Shown: positions 1-10,201, numbered from the stretch's first letter. The stretch: 61,615 bases of DNA from Plectonema cf. radiosum LEGE 06105 (GCF_015207665.1 NZ_JADEWL010000025.1:1-61615), one strand, 5' to 3'. Notes: generated by a model not told the origin, from the letters alone. A program made the numbers and translations.

Positions 1-118
1 GGAGATGGGGGGATGGGGAGATGGGGAGATGGATTTTTAACTACTAACTCCTAACTCCTAACTCCTAACCCCTAACTCCTAACTCCTAACTCCTAACTCC
101 TCACCTTTAACCTTTAAC
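1..118. repeat. Short tandem repeats (ACTCCTA type)
   Basis: The first bases are a G-rich run of GGGGAGAT-like units, followed by about ten near-perfect copies of an AACTCCT heptamer running up to the stop codon of the SpoIID-like gene. Such short tandemly repeated repeats are typical of Nostocales intergenic DNA. The same ACTCCTA unit recurs near 58.2 kb and 60.48 kb. No gene is seen here. Confidence 0.85.
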
Positions 119-1276
119 CTATTTAACTTCAATCGGTGCTAATGCTACATTTTTGTAGTAATGATTCAAAATTTGTAAATGGTTGTAGCCTTGATTGGCT
201 AAATAACTAGCACCGTATTGACTCATTCCTAAACCATGTCCCCAACCAAGTCCATTTAATACAAAAGTACCATCTTGTTGTTTGTTGACGGTGAAGCGGG
301 TACTATTGAGCTTAAGTGTGGTACGAACTTGTTCTCCTTTTAGCTCTTTAATACCTTTTTCACCAATAATCTGCAATTTTTTAACGCTGTTAAAAGGTGA
401 TAGTTCTACAGGTTTAATTTCTTGAACCGAGCCGATTTCAGGAAATTTTTGACTAATTTCTGTAGATGAGAAACTTTGTTGCCATTTACATCTATTACTT
501 GTACTGGTTGTATTCAAGTCGAAGTCGGGAACTGCACGCAAATAAGGTAAACTGCTTCCCCAGACATCTTCAACGTTTTCGGTATGTCCTCCAGAACAAG
601 CATGAAATACTGATTCAATAATTTGATTATTATGAGTTAATACTTGTCCTGCTGTTGCGTCTACTGCGGCGTAAATTTTGGGATCTTCTGCAATTACACC
701 TTTATAAATTTGCCATTTATCGGGAGTTCTTCCGACATCAAAAAGAGGATTTGTTTGCTCTCTCTCTCGTCTGTAAAGAGCGTAACTACGAGCAGCTATG
801 GCTTGAGCTTTTAAAGCTTCGGGATGCCATCGAGCATCCATTTCTCCACCTAAAACGCTGTAAAGATATTCTTCTAAATCAACCCAGTTGACTGCGGTTA
901 ATCCTTTTTGTGTGGGAATAACTAAAGTTCTACCACGATACCAGCGATCGCCAATATAAACAAATCCTTTTCCTTCGGGTTCAATCCAAAACAAAGCTGA
1001 TGTCCATTTGTCTAAAGCGACTCCACCGGGAACTGGTTGAGCGTAGTAAGCTTCTCTTCCTGGTAATTTCCCTAAAGAACGTCCGCTACCATCTTTGACA
1101 ATTGCAGCGGTGGAACTACCAACTTTAACTTTGTCTACATCACGCTCAATTGCTACACGCATAATTACCGATGCTTGTGCTGGGATAATCAAAATCATCC
1201 ACAACAGTACTCCGAGCCACCAATGGCGTACTTTCATCTGGGATAATATTGAAGAATAGATTAATCGGAATTTCAT
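119..1276 (-). CDS. SpoIID/LytB-domain protein
   Basis: A 385-residue protein with an N-terminal hydrophobic segment (about residues 19-35) ending in a PAQA signal-peptidase-like site, so it is probably exported. The SpoIID domain is recognisable: EEYLYSVLGGEM (135-146) holds the acidic residue expected for lytic transglycosylase activity, and the C-terminal part has the GHGLGMSQYGA signature. SpoIID-family enzymes cleave denuded peptidoglycan glycan strands; in cyanobacteria the role is less defined, probably wall remodelling. The first ATG gives 13 residues before a second Met, which would also leave an intact signal peptide. It stands alone, minus strand, with repeats at its 3' side. Confidence 0.88.
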   Translation of the reverse strand: MKFRLIYSSILSQMKVRHWWLGVLLWMILIIPAQASVIMRVAIERDVDKVKVGSSTAAIVKDGSGRSLGKLPGREAYYAQPVPGGVALDKWTSALFWIEPEGKGFVYIGDRWYRGRTLVIPTQKGLTAVNWVDLEEYLYSVLGGEMDARWHPEALKAQAIAARSYALYRREREQTNPLFDVGRTPDKWQIYKGVIAEDPKIYAAVDATAGQVLTHNNQIIESVFHACSGGHTENVEDVWGSSLPYLRAVPDFDLNTTSTSNRCKWQQSFSSTEISQKFPEIGSVQEIKPVELSPFNSVKKLQIIGEKGIKELKGEQVRTTLKLNSTRFTVNKQQDGTFVLNGLGWGHGLGMSQYGASYLANQGYNHLQILNHYYKNVALAPIEVK

Positions 1277-1445
1277 GCTATTTATAATAATCTTCTGAGT
1301 TTTCTAGGATTTATATCTGTTTGACGGACAGGAGAGCGGTAGTTTCCCCGAAAATTCGGTTTATCAAGCTAGCAATAATTATATAATAGTTGACAGTTGA
1401 CAGTGGACAGTGGACAGTTGCCTCTTGCCATTAACCTTTGACTTT

Positions 1446-3719
1446 TTACACATATAATTTTGGAGATTTGGTGGCAACATTGGCGATAATTCCGACTAAA
1501 TTTAAGTTGTGAAGAATTTGTGTAGCTTGAATTAGTTCACTTTGCTTGATTTTACCCATGCGTGCTACCATGATGATGCCGTTGCATAGGGACGCTAATA
1601 TCCTTGCATCTACGGTCTCTAATATTGAAGAAGCATCTATTAATACTAAATCGTAATTTTGGGTAAATATATCTAAAAGTTCTTTCATACGCCTGGAGCT
1701 AAGTAATTTTACTGTATCATCTGGGATTGGTCCGGCGGTTAAAACATCGATTGCAGGATGAACGGGTTGGACGTAATCTGATATGGGAGTGTTTGTCTCT
1801 TCTAATAATAATAAGGAAAGTCCCCAATCGTTGGAAAGTTCCATCATCGTGTGTAGGCTGGGATTTCGCAGGTTGGCATCAATTACTAAAACTCGTTGAT
1901 GCATTCTCGCAGCACTGACTGCTAATCCCAAGGTTGAGATTGATTTCCCTTCACCGCTTTTTGCTGAAGTAATCATTAATGATTGACAGTGGAGCGGATA
2001 TTTTAATATTTGAATATTTTGGTAAGCCATATCTAAGGTTTCGTGGGAAGGTAAATAGGCTATGGCTTCTGAAAATGAAGGGTATAACTTTTGTTTTTGC
2101 AGCGAGTGTTGCGATCGCAATTTTCCAATTGGTAAACCAAAAAGTTTTTTGGTTTCCCGAGGTGGCAAGAGTTTGGGGATTTTACCAAGTAAACGTAGGT
2201 TGGTAAACCTGGTCAATTCTTGGGGACTGTAAATAGTGTCGCTCAATAGTTCTAAAATTAAAGCTAGGGCAATGCCTAAAATGGGACCGATTACTGCACC
2301 TGTAAATAAAATTAACATTCTGGAACGACCAGTTTTAATTCCTAATTCTGGCTGTTCGAGTATTTGCCAATCAAATCCACCTTGAGCAATTTTCAGGGCT
2401 AAAGATTGACGTGCGTTCATCAGTTCTTCGAGGGTTTTACGGTTGGTTTCTACTTCCGGTAATAAACGGCTATATTCTGCAATTAAATTGGGATATCTAT
2501 TTAATTCTAAACGTATCTGACTTTCCGACTGCATCAAACTTTGTTGATTTGCTCGCAAACCTAAAGCTTCTGTTTGCAATCTGACTAAATCTTCGACTAA
2601 CTTTAAATCGACTCCTGCAAGTTGTCCTTTTGTCAACAGTGGTTGTGCTGTATTGTTAGTGAGGTTTGCTTTATCTCCCAAACTCCGTTCGGTTTCTTGT
2701 CTTAACAAAGCCATTTGACTCTGACGCTGTTCTAAAAGTTTTTGTACGGTGGGAGAATTATCAGTAAACCTTTGTCTTTCCTCTGCTAAAGCTAGTTCAG
2801 TCTTTTGAATCTCATCTAAGAGGGATTGATAACGAGTTGACTGGCTCAGACGAGAAGATATTAAAGCATTTTGGGGAGAAGCGGCTAGTTTTTCCTCTAA
2901 ATTACGATAACGAGCTTCAACATCTTGCAACTGGGCTGTGGTAGTATCAAGGTCTTTTTTGATTCCAGCCAGAGATTCTAAAAGAATTGTACTTTGTATT
3001 TGGGGGTCAAGTATGTTGTATTTCTGGCGAAAGTTTTCTAAGTTTGTTTCCGATTCAATAACTTGTTGTTTTATTTTAGGAAGTCTTTCGTTGACGAAAG
3101 CTAATCCTTTAGATAAACGTTCTTGTTGTTGTTCTCGATTAAAGTCTTGATAAACTATTTGCAATGCTTCGAGTACTTTCTGGGCTTTAACTGGGTTTTT
3201 ATCTTTAAAAGATACTTCAAATACTTCTGAGGGAACTTTATTAACTCCTGTTCCTGCTTGTATCTGAGTCACTGTTAAAGGTCCTTTTTGACCTTTTTGA
3301 CCTTTAATATCTTCTACTGTAATATTTGGATATGTCGGACGTAACAATTTCACCGCTCTTTCAATTAATTTTTTGCTCCGCATTAATTGTAATTGAGCCG
3401 TATAATCTACAACTTTAATATTAGAATCAGTAAAATCATTGTTTAAACTATTTTGATTATGGGGATTGTTTACCCCTTGATAAATATTAGAACTAACTAA
3501 TATTTGCATTGAGCTTTCACGTGTTGGTTTTACTACTACGGATATCAAAGTAGCAACGGAAATTACCATACCTGCGACACCTAAAATTAGCCAGCGTCGG
3601 CGATACAATATGATAGATAGCTGTCTAATACTAACAGCTTCTTGTGGTCTGTCAATTACCATTTGACCGTTGTCGAGACCAGTGTCAACCACCACAATAA
3701 ACCTCTCAAATCGAAACAC
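1446..3719 (-). CDS. Wzc-type polysaccharide co-polymerase / tyrosine autokinase
   Basis: A 757-residue protein with a Wzz-type chain-length domain: TM helices at about 43-63 and 468-492 bracket a long periplasmic coiled coil. A cytoplasmic BY-kinase domain follows: Walker A SAKSGEGKS (585-593), Walker A' VLVIDANLR (610-618), Walker B LVLIDAS (about 691-697). Such proteins control polymer length and export of capsule or exopolysaccharide. Unlike most BY-kinases, the C-terminus (TKSPKLYV) has only one Tyr, so the usual phosphotyrosine cluster is missing. A second initiator Met at residue 20 is possible. It is the outermost gene of the exopolysaccharide block. Confidence 0.9.
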   Translation of the reverse strand: MFRFERFIVVVDTGLDNGQMVIDRPQEAVSIRQLSIILYRRRWLILGVAGMVISVATLISVVVKPTRESSMQILVSSNIYQGVNNPHNQNSLNNDFTDSNIKVVDYTAQLQLMRSKKLIERAVKLLRPTYPNITVEDIKGQKGQKGPLTVTQIQAGTGVNKVPSEVFEVSFKDKNPVKAQKVLEALQIVYQDFNREQQQERLSKGLAFVNERLPKIKQQVIESETNLENFRQKYNILDPQIQSTILLESLAGIKKDLDTTTAQLQDVEARYRNLEEKLAASPQNALISSRLSQSTRYQSLLDEIQKTELALAEERQRFTDNSPTVQKLLEQRQSQMALLRQETERSLGDKANLTNNTAQPLLTKGQLAGVDLKLVEDLVRLQTEALGLRANQQSLMQSESQIRLELNRYPNLIAEYSRLLPEVETNRKTLEELMNARQSLALKIAQGGFDWQILEQPELGIKTGRSRMLILFTGAVIGPILGIALALILELLSDTIYSPQELTRFTNLRLLGKIPKLLPPRETKKLFGLPIGKLRSQHSLQKQKLYPSFSEAIAYLPSHETLDMAYQNIQILKYPLHCQSLMITSAKSGEGKSISTLGLAVSAARMHQRVLVIDANLRNPSLHTMMELSNDWGLSLLLLEETNTPISDYVQPVHPAIDVLTAGPIPDDTVKLLSSRRMKELLDIFTQNYDLVLIDASSILETVDARILASLCNGIIMVARMGKIKQSELIQATQILHNLNLVGIIANVATKSPKLYV

Positions 3720-4053
3720 TAATTTATGTTAATTTATGCCAAAAACTGACTTTTTTATACAGTTCAATAATTTGTTAAAAAGCTGTTAAAAACAGTATTT
3801 TATCATCTGTAAATGTTTACAACTCATGATTACCTCGATAAATCTGAAACTAATTACTTGCGACTAAGTATTTAAAATTAATTTATAATTAATTGAAAAT
3901 TAATTGAAAATTCAATTCGTGTATTCAATGTTTCCTTTGACTTTTATCTAAATACAATTTAATTAATTTAAATTAAATGAAATTAAATTAAATAATTTTA
4001 TATTGCTCAAACACACTCTATAAGTCAATAATTTGCATCTTGAATCTATTAAA
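3720..4053. other. AT-rich intergenic region
   Basis: About 330 bases of very AT-rich DNA with repeated TTAATT/AAATTAA motifs between two minus-strand genes. It should contain the promoter of the Wzc-like gene and the 3' end of the pyruvyltransferase transcript. I see no convincing ORF, RNA gene or terminator. Confidence 0.5.
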
Positions 4054-5106
4054 TTAACTAAAAGAAGAACTAACATTTTTTACAAGTTCGCTTAAAAAAT
4101 CTAAGTGTCCCCGACTATTTTTTCTTAGTTTATCTATTATAGTAAAATTAAATTTATTTTTCGCTTGAAGAATATTTTGGGGATTGGACAAAAATGCCGC
4201 AATTTTAAATCGTTTATCGGCGGGAGACCAAGCTGCGAAATCGGCTCCAATGCTGTTGAGAAAGGCTTTTGCTTTACCAGAACCACCTAAACTGTAAAAG
4301 GGTGTTCCTAATGCAAGTGCAGTTAATCCGAGATGCAGTTTGTAGGAGACAACTAAATCAAGGGAAGCAAGAAATTCCAGGGTTGACTGGGGGTCTGTAT
4401 ACATATGATATCTGATATTATTCGATTGTTGTTTGGGTACTAACTCGCTATTTATTGGCGATGATGGTAAATAAGTTTTGATAAAATGGAAAACAATATC
4501 TCTTCTGATAGATGCGATAAGTTTAAGTTGAAAGGTTAGCCATTGACACTGTAAAGTTTTCGGAATATTTATCCCTACGTTGATTCGATTACCTTGCTTA
4601 TTTTGAGCGGGAATTTGCCAAAAATCTGAGACTAAAAGTAGTACATCAGGATAATAAAAAACTTGTTTGCCAAACTGATTAATGAGAGCTTGATCTGATT
4701 CTAATCTGACAGTACAGGATTGGTGCATATCACCTTGAAAAAATTCTCGTCTCCAATATGAAAGCGTTGCATTTGCTCCGAATCCTTCTCCACCGATGGA
4801 AATTGGATATACGGGACAATTTTTCTCGATGCTAACTTGGTATAAGCGACGAAAATCTGTTTCAAAGGGTGCGGAAAAGTTTTCTACAAGAAATCCTCCT
4901 CCACCTATAATGCAAAATTTGGCATCATTAAGAAGTTCATCTAATGAATCGGTGGTTTGAAGTTGATAGCGTTGTGCTAAATTTTTATCCAAGCGATAAA
5001 CTACAGGTTTAACATCTAAACTTTTGAGATATTTAGCAAATTGAATTGCCATAATATCGTCACCATAATTACCATAATTGTAAGAACCCCAAATTGCGAC
5101 TTTCAT
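4054..5106 (-). CDS. Polysaccharide pyruvyl transferase family protein
   Basis: A 350-residue protein. The N-terminus MKVAIWGSYNYGNYGDD is the nucleotide-sugar/PEP-binding start typical of the CsaB/WcaK family, followed by the glycine-rich CIIGGGGFLVENF strand (about 65-77). The C-terminal half has the SYKLHLGLTALALGTPFYSL segment expected in the second Rossmann-like lobe. Family members transfer pyruvate ketals to sugars in secreted polysaccharides. It lies between the exporter and the Wzc-like gene on the same strand, consistent with decorating the exported polymer. The substrate cannot be inferred. Confidence 0.85.
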   Translation of the reverse strand: MKVAIWGSYNYGNYGDDIMAIQFAKYLKSLDVKPVVYRLDKNLAQRYQLQTTDSLDELLNDAKFCIIGGGGFLVENFSAPFETDFRRLYQVSIEKNCPVYPISIGGEGFGANATLSYWRREFFQGDMHQSCTVRLESDQALINQFGKQVFYYPDVLLLVSDFWQIPAQNKQGNRINVGINIPKTLQCQWLTFQLKLIASIRRDIVFHFIKTYLPSSPINSELVPKQQSNNIRYHMYTDPQSTLEFLASLDLVVSYKLHLGLTALALGTPFYSLGGSGKAKAFLNSIGADFAAWSPADKRFKIAAFLSNPQNILQAKNKFNFTIIDKLRKNSRGHLDFLSELVKNVSSSFS

Positions 5107-5166
5107 TTTTAATTGGTAATTGGTAATGGGTAATTGGTAACTGATAACTGTTAACTGTTAACTGAT
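5107..5166. repeat. Short repeats at the ABC exporter 3' end
   Basis: Tandem AATTGGT and TTAACTG/TGATAACTG heptamer-like units fill the space between the ABC exporter and the downstream pyruvyltransferase gene. The repeat runs into the exporter gene: its last codons and stop (QLSVNS*) are made of the repeat. Confidence 0.8.
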
Positions 5167-7001
5167 AACTGATTCTGTGTTTGATGATATTTCCAAAGTT
5201 TACCTTTGAGGTTTAATAATTCTTGATAAGTTCCTTGTTCGACAATGCGTCCGGATTCGAGTACGATAACTTTATCGGCTTTATAAATAGTAGAAAGTCG
5301 ATGAGCAATCGCGATCGCAGTTCTTCCTTGAGCTAATTTTTCTAAGGACTGCTGTACTAAACGTTCGCTCACCGAGTCGAGAGCGCTAGTTGCTTCATCT
5401 AAAATTAAAATCTGTGGATTGCGTAATAATGCTCGTGCGATGGCAATTCTCTGTCTTTGTCCTCCAGATAATCGTAAACCGCGATCGCCAAGTTTGGTAT
5501 CGAATCCTTGGGGTAATTCTAAAATAAATTCATAGGCATTGGCACCTCTGGCTGCTTCTATAATCGTTTCATCGTCAATATTCTCTAACCCATAAGCGAT
5601 ATTTTCTCGCACTGAGGTGTTAAATATAAAGGTATCCTGACTGACTAATGCCATATTACGACGTAGGGAACCAAGACTGTATTGGCGTAAGTCAACTCCA
5701 TCGATTAATATTTTACCGGAAGTAGGGTCGTAAAAACGTACCAATAAATCAGCTAAAGTTGTTTTACCAGAACCACTAGCACCAACTAAGGCTACCATCT
5801 GACCGCGTTGGATGGTTAAATTAATATTGTGGAGTACTAATTTTTGATCACTGTAAGCAAAATTAAGGTTAACTATTTCTATGGCTTGGTTTAAACCGGG
5901 AAAATGATGATGACCATCGATTAAATAAGCTTTATTATCAGTTCTTAAAAGTTCTTCAACAGACCTTAAAGCTCCAGAATGCATCGCAATTAAACCCCAA
6001 GAACTATTCATATGAGCAATAATTGGTAGCAAGCGGAATAAAGCAAACAAAAAAGCCAGCAGAGAGACTACATTAAGACTTCCATTTGATATCAAAGTTG
6101 AAACCGCTACCAAAATCATTGTCACCAAAATTGTCGTAGCTACCGCTTCAATTAACGGTTGTAAAAGTCCGCTAATAGTACTAGCCTTTAACCAAGCATT
6201 GGCAAAATTTTTCGCTACTCGATCAAAACGTTTGCGTTCAAATTCTTGAGTCCAAAATGCTTGTACAGTACGAATACCGCTGACAAATTCTGTGGTTTTT
6301 GCTGCTAATTCTCCCCCAGCAGATGTCATTGCAAAACTTGCTTGACGCACTCTACGAATCCAATTTGATGCTGCTACTGCGAGTAAACTAAAAAGAAATA
6401 CTGTAACTAAAGTTAATTGCCAAGAAATCACGAACATGACACAAGTGTAAGCGATGATAATGCAGCTTTTGGTGACAAAATTAATCAGTTCGTTAAAAGC
6501 AAAACTCAGATGACTAACTTCAGCAGAAAAAGTATTTATTAATTCTCCGGAACGTTTTTGAATATAGTAGGAAAGACTAAAGCTTTCAAATTGCTCAAAT
6601 ATTCGTTTGCGGAGAGTATCTACTAATCCAATTTCGCATAATTTAGCGCAATAACGTCCTAAATAGCTAAAAACGGCTCTTAGCCAAACAGTAAATAATA
6701 TTAAACCAGATATCCGCCAAATACGTTCTTGAGCAACAGCTTGAGTTCCTAAAATACCAACATCAAACCATTCAATACCAGTTTGTAATGGAGAGCGTTC
6801 GGGATTAGTTAATCCTTGTAATAAAGATGCTATCAAACCAATACCCATTGCTTCTAAAACCGCAGCTAAGATTGTCAAAAATACGGCTATAATCGCTGTA
6901 CGATAAAATGGCTTAAATGCTTTGACAATCAAATGATTTTCTTGCCATAAAATGTTAGTTTTAAGAATTTTTTTAATAAAAAAAGGCAGCTTCACGTACA
7001 T
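5151..7001 (-). CDS. ABC exporter, HepA-like (fused membrane and ATPase domains)
   Basis: A 616-residue half-transporter: a six-helix membrane domain (about 33-340) followed by an ATPase with Walker A VGASGSGKTT (406-415), signature LSGGQRQR, Walker B LILDEATSALD and the H-loop AHRLST. The long insert after the first helix and the overall organisation resemble HepA, which exports heterocyst envelope polysaccharide or its precursors in Anabaena; MsbA-like lipid exporters are the alternative. The final residues QLSVNS are encoded by a short tandem repeat and may be a recently acquired tail. It is flanked by a GT2 and the pyruvyltransferase gene, all minus strand. Confidence 0.88.
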   Translation of the reverse strand: MYVKLPFFIKKILKTNILWQENHLIVKAFKPFYRTAIIAVFLTILAAVLEAMGIGLIASLLQGLTNPERSPLQTGIEWFDVGILGTQAVAQERIWRISGLILFTVWLRAVFSYLGRYCAKLCEIGLVDTLRKRIFEQFESFSLSYYIQKRSGELINTFSAEVSHLSFAFNELINFVTKSCIIIAYTCVMFVISWQLTLVTVFLFSLLAVAASNWIRRVRQASFAMTSAGGELAAKTTEFVSGIRTVQAFWTQEFERKRFDRVAKNFANAWLKASTISGLLQPLIEAVATTILVTMILVAVSTLISNGSLNVVSLLAFLFALFRLLPIIAHMNSSWGLIAMHSGALRSVEELLRTDNKAYLIDGHHHFPGLNQAIEIVNLNFAYSDQKLVLHNINLTIQRGQMVALVGASGSGKTTLADLLVRFYDPTSGKILIDGVDLRQYSLGSLRRNMALVSQDTFIFNTSVRENIAYGLENIDDETIIEAARGANAYEFILELPQGFDTKLGDRGLRLSGGQRQRIAIARALLRNPQILILDEATSALDSVSERLVQQSLEKLAQGRTAIAIAHRLSTIYKADKVIVLESGRIVEQGTYQELLNLKGKLWKYHQTQNQLSVNS

Positions 7002-7246
7002 AGATATATTAAATAGGAAGAAGGGAGTAGGAAGAAGGGAGTAGGGAACTGTTAACAGTCAACAGGGAATAATAACGAATCATCCGGACATGATATCAAA
7101 TGATAGTTGGTCAAGTACCCCTGATAATTCACTTGGTTAAACACTAGTATGATAAATGATATATTGCTAAAAAGTTTAGAATCCTGATTAATATTACTTT
7201 TTATCACTGTTTCCTACTCCCTATTCCCTGCTTTAGAGTGTTTATT

Positions 7247-8167
7247 TTACGGTTGTTGTAATCTCTTTATTCTGGATAAAATCACAAAACGCCAAATATT
7301 TTGGATTTTTAAATTCAATTCCAAAATTAAAGCAATCAACTGCCAATATTTTTGATAACGTCTATATTTAGCAAAAAATTTCAAAGCAGAAATCATATGT
7401 ATTAAAGTCAGGTAATTGAACTTAGAACGGGTACTAGAACGTTGATATAAATGCAGTGCAGATACAGAAGGTTGAAATAAAACTCTGTACCCATTTTGCC
7501 AAGCATCTACACACAAACTTACATCTTCAAAATACAAGAAAAAGCGTTCATCAAACAACCCATATCGTTCTACATATTTGCCTGATACCATCATGAAAGC
7601 CCCAATAGCCCAATTAATTTCTACAGTTTTTTTGGGAGGAGGCATACAGGCATAATAATAATCAAAGGGATATAGTAAATTTTGGATTTTTTCGCCTAAT
7701 AAATACTTTAATAACAAAAAATTAAATGTCGGAAATCTCCTAATTGAAGGTTGAACCGATTTGTCAAGATAAAGTAACTTAGGACAAACAATTGCAATAT
7801 CGAGAGCGGAATTTAAAGTTGCTTTTAATTGAGTAATTATTTTGGGTTTGAATGTTACATCAGGATTAACTAAAACATAAACCTTACTTGGTAAAGCAGC
7901 GACAGCTCTATTATTTGCAGCACCAAAACCTAAGTTTCGCTCTCCTTTTTTTCCCACAAATATTTCTGGATATCGTCGGGTAAAATCATCCAGGATTTGC
8001 GGACATTTATCTTTCGAGGCATTATCATACACGATAACTGTACCTCTTTCTGGGTAAATTTCCTCGACCGCTTGTATACAAGATTCAATCGCACCCCTTA
8101 AAGTATCGGCGGAATTATAAGAAACAATTACAAAAGCTATATCACTTTTTGTTGTCATGGTAAACAC
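7247..8167 (-). CDS. Glycosyltransferase family 2 (rhamnosyltransferase-like)
   Basis: A 306-residue GT-A enzyme. It starts with FVIVSYNSADTL, has a conserved acidic YDNASKD segment, a VNPDV metal-binding DxD equivalent (about 109-113) and the FFLYFEDVSLC acceptor-side motif seen in rhamnosyltransferase-like GT2 proteins. It should add a sugar to a lipid-linked polysaccharide intermediate at the cytoplasmic membrane. The C-terminus carries hydrophobic, aromatic stretches that may associate with the membrane. It lies upstream of the ABC exporter on the same strand with a repeat-bearing spacer of 245 bases. Confidence 0.88.
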   Translation of the reverse strand: MFTMTTKSDIAFVIVSYNSADTLRGAIESCIQAVEEIYPERGTVIVYDNASKDKCPQILDDFTRRYPEIFVGKKGERNLGFGAANNRAVAALPSKVYVLVNPDVTFKPKIITQLKATLNSALDIAIVCPKLLYLDKSVQPSIRRFPTFNFLLLKYLLGEKIQNLLYPFDYYYACMPPPKKTVEINWAIGAFMMVSGKYVERYGLFDERFFLYFEDVSLCVDAWQNGYRVLFQPSVSALHLYQRSSTRSKFNYLTLIHMISALKFFAKYRRYQKYWQLIALILELNLKIQNIWRFVILSRIKRLQQP

Positions 8168-9401
8168 ACCTGCATCTGCATCCAGACGATGCAGCTAGTT
8201 ACAACCTATTCAGTAATTTTTACTTTTTTTGACTAGATCAATTTGATCACTCCTATGTACAATTATTTAATCCTCAATTACAGCTTGAGTCAAAATTCTA
8301 ACCTATTTTGCGTATTTTTCAGCTTTTGTCTTTTTACGAAGTAAAACAGTTTAGTATTAAATTACAATGCAAGTTGTGTATATCTAGCATCCCCCAAAAG
8401 TTGTAGATTCTCCACGCAAGCTGTTCCAATAATTGTGATTACAATGGAAATAACAATATAATCAGCTATGCATTACTCATGTAAATCTTGACGTTGTGCT
8501 AGTTCTTTTTTTGTCCACAGACAATATTCGATACATTCAATATATATAAGATGCTATTGCCAGATATCGCGATAGCAACGAGCTTGCACTAGGTGATAGC
8601 AATTGACAACGTTATTTTTAGATGAATTTTTCTTAAATAATCAAAAATTAACGACCAAATCCTAAAAAATCAAAATTTATACCTTCACTTTTATTACTGT
8701 TAGTAAGCAGCGATTAATATCAGCATTTTAAGCTTAATACTTGTCTTTCAAAGCTAATCAAGCAGAAATAGATGATTTGATTCAACTCGGCAATTTATCG
8801 AAATTAATCACCTACAAAGCCTGTATTTGTTAAAGTTGCTCAATTAACATCAAAATATTTTACTGCAACCATATTTTCAGCAGAATGTCTTTTATATTAC
8901 TTATTACCCTAAGTAAAATCCTCTAATTTTAACATTGTCTACCAAAAAAAAGATTAAAATTTTTGTAAAGATGATCAAAATTTCACTGTTCGCGAGTTGA
9001 CTTAATTAAGTAAATAAACTTATGATTGGTTTAAGTTTTTATGAAGTTAAAATAAAATAGTAGTCATAAATACTGAAAAGTGTCGAATAATTCTGATTGC
9101 TGTTGAATATCGCAACAGTGGTTCGTGACTTGGAAAATAGTGATAAAAAAAGGATATAAAACTTAAAAAACAATTGTGGAAACTGGATTTGAATTTGTAG
9201 TGCGGCTCGCACACCCCTCTGTATAGAAAACAACTATTCAGTATCCACTACAATGTGTTTTTGAAAAATTAGATGCTGTCGAGGATATTAAAATAAAATC
9301 TCAAAAAATTTCCAAATAACAGATAATTTAACACTCGCGTCACAGATTTAATTTTACCTATTATCCAATGATTTATTAACAATGGTTACTGATTCTTAGC
9401 G
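8168..9401. other. Long AT-rich divergent intergenic region
   Basis: More than 1.2 kb between the divergent GT2 and HepC-like genes. It is AT-rich and lacks a convincing gene; one 64-codon minus-strand frame (9039-9233) has no start signal or recognisable composition. A repeat fragment near 8565-8590 (CGCGATAGCAACGAGCTTG) recurs in the opposite orientation near 20126-20150. The region should hold promoters for both directions. Confidence 0.5.
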
Positions 9402-10169
9402 ATGATTCAGAAGCAAAGGTCAACATCAGTAAATTTAGTATCATATCCTAATTTAGAAACTTCTGCTAATGTTTGGAATGATAACGAGGCTAATGATTGT
9501 AACTATAACTTTGGTTATAAAATCAAGCTGAAAAATGAAAAACTTATAGTTAAACGAACTTGTAAACCTTCACAGATGCATTTGCTTTCTAATAGAAGCG
9601 AAACATTTTTAGCAGACTGGTTGCAATTTTCTCCAGCGACAATAGTAGAAATAGATTCGCAGATTGAATTAGAGCAAATTAAAATGTGGGCTAATCAATG
9701 CAGAAGATGTGGAAAAACAGTATTTTTGCGTTTATCTCAGCAAGAAAAATTAGATCAACATTTTAATCATAATCACAAGTTTAATCATCTGAATCGGTTG
9801 ATAAAGCGATGCGGTGATTTTTTAGGAGCCTTGATATTACTAATTATATTTATGCCTATTTTGATGGCGATCGCCATATTAACCCGTGTTTATTTTAAGG
9901 AACCGATATTGCAAAAACAGTGGTGTGTGGGTAAACAGGGTAAATTATTTTGTATTTATAAATTCGGTGCTAACTTGAGAAAAATTAATTTGGATATTGT
10001 AAGTAAATTACCGCAGTTATTCAATGTTCTTCAAGGTGATATGAGCCTTATCGGTAGATTTCCTTGGAGTTTAACCGAAGTCATAAAAATCAGTTCATCA
10101 CAACAGGATTATCTTAATCTTAATGTTGTTCCGGGTATTATAGGAGCATGGAAATCAGTGAACAGTTAA
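9402..10169 (+). CDS. HepC-like sugar transferase, probably 3'-truncated
   Basis: A 255-residue relative of bacterial sugar transferases (priming glycosyl-phosphate transferases), closest in layout to HepC of heterocyst envelope polysaccharide synthesis. It has an N-terminal extension, one strong TM helix (about 141-162), KQWCVGKQGKLF, and LPQLFNVLQGDMSLIGRFPW near the C-terminus. The FRTM-type motif after the YKF segment is not present and that region is short. The protein stops after PGIIGAWKSVNS, where related enzymes continue for about 40-50 residues; the stop lies inside a CAGTTAACAGT repeat. It may be non-functional or a compact variant. Confidence 0.75.
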   Translation: MIQKQRSTSVNLVSYPNLETSANVWNDNEANDCNYNFGYKIKLKNEKLIVKRTCKPSQMHLLSNRSETFLADWLQFSPATIVEIDSQIELEQIKMWANQCRRCGKTVFLRLSQQEKLDQHFNHNHKFNHLNRLIKRCGDFLGALILLIIFMPILMAIAILTRVYFKEPILQKQWCVGKQGKLFCIYKFGANLRKINLDIVSKLPQLFNVLQGDMSLIGRFPWSLTEVIKISSSQQDYLNLNVVPGIIGAWKSVNS

Positions 10170-10195
10170 CAGTGAACAGTTAACAGTTATCAAGG
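10157..10195. repeat. AGTGAACAGTTAAC short repeat
   Basis: Two to three tandem units of AGTGAACAGTTAAC. The repeat begins inside the last codons of the HepC-like gene and supplies its stop codon. Confidence 0.8.
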
Positions 10196-10201
10196 TGAAT
10201 C

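Noticed and set aside
9039-9233. 64-codon minus-strand ORF in the long gap
   Set aside because: No start signal; Phe/Ser/Ile-rich content as expected from AT-rich non-coding DNA.
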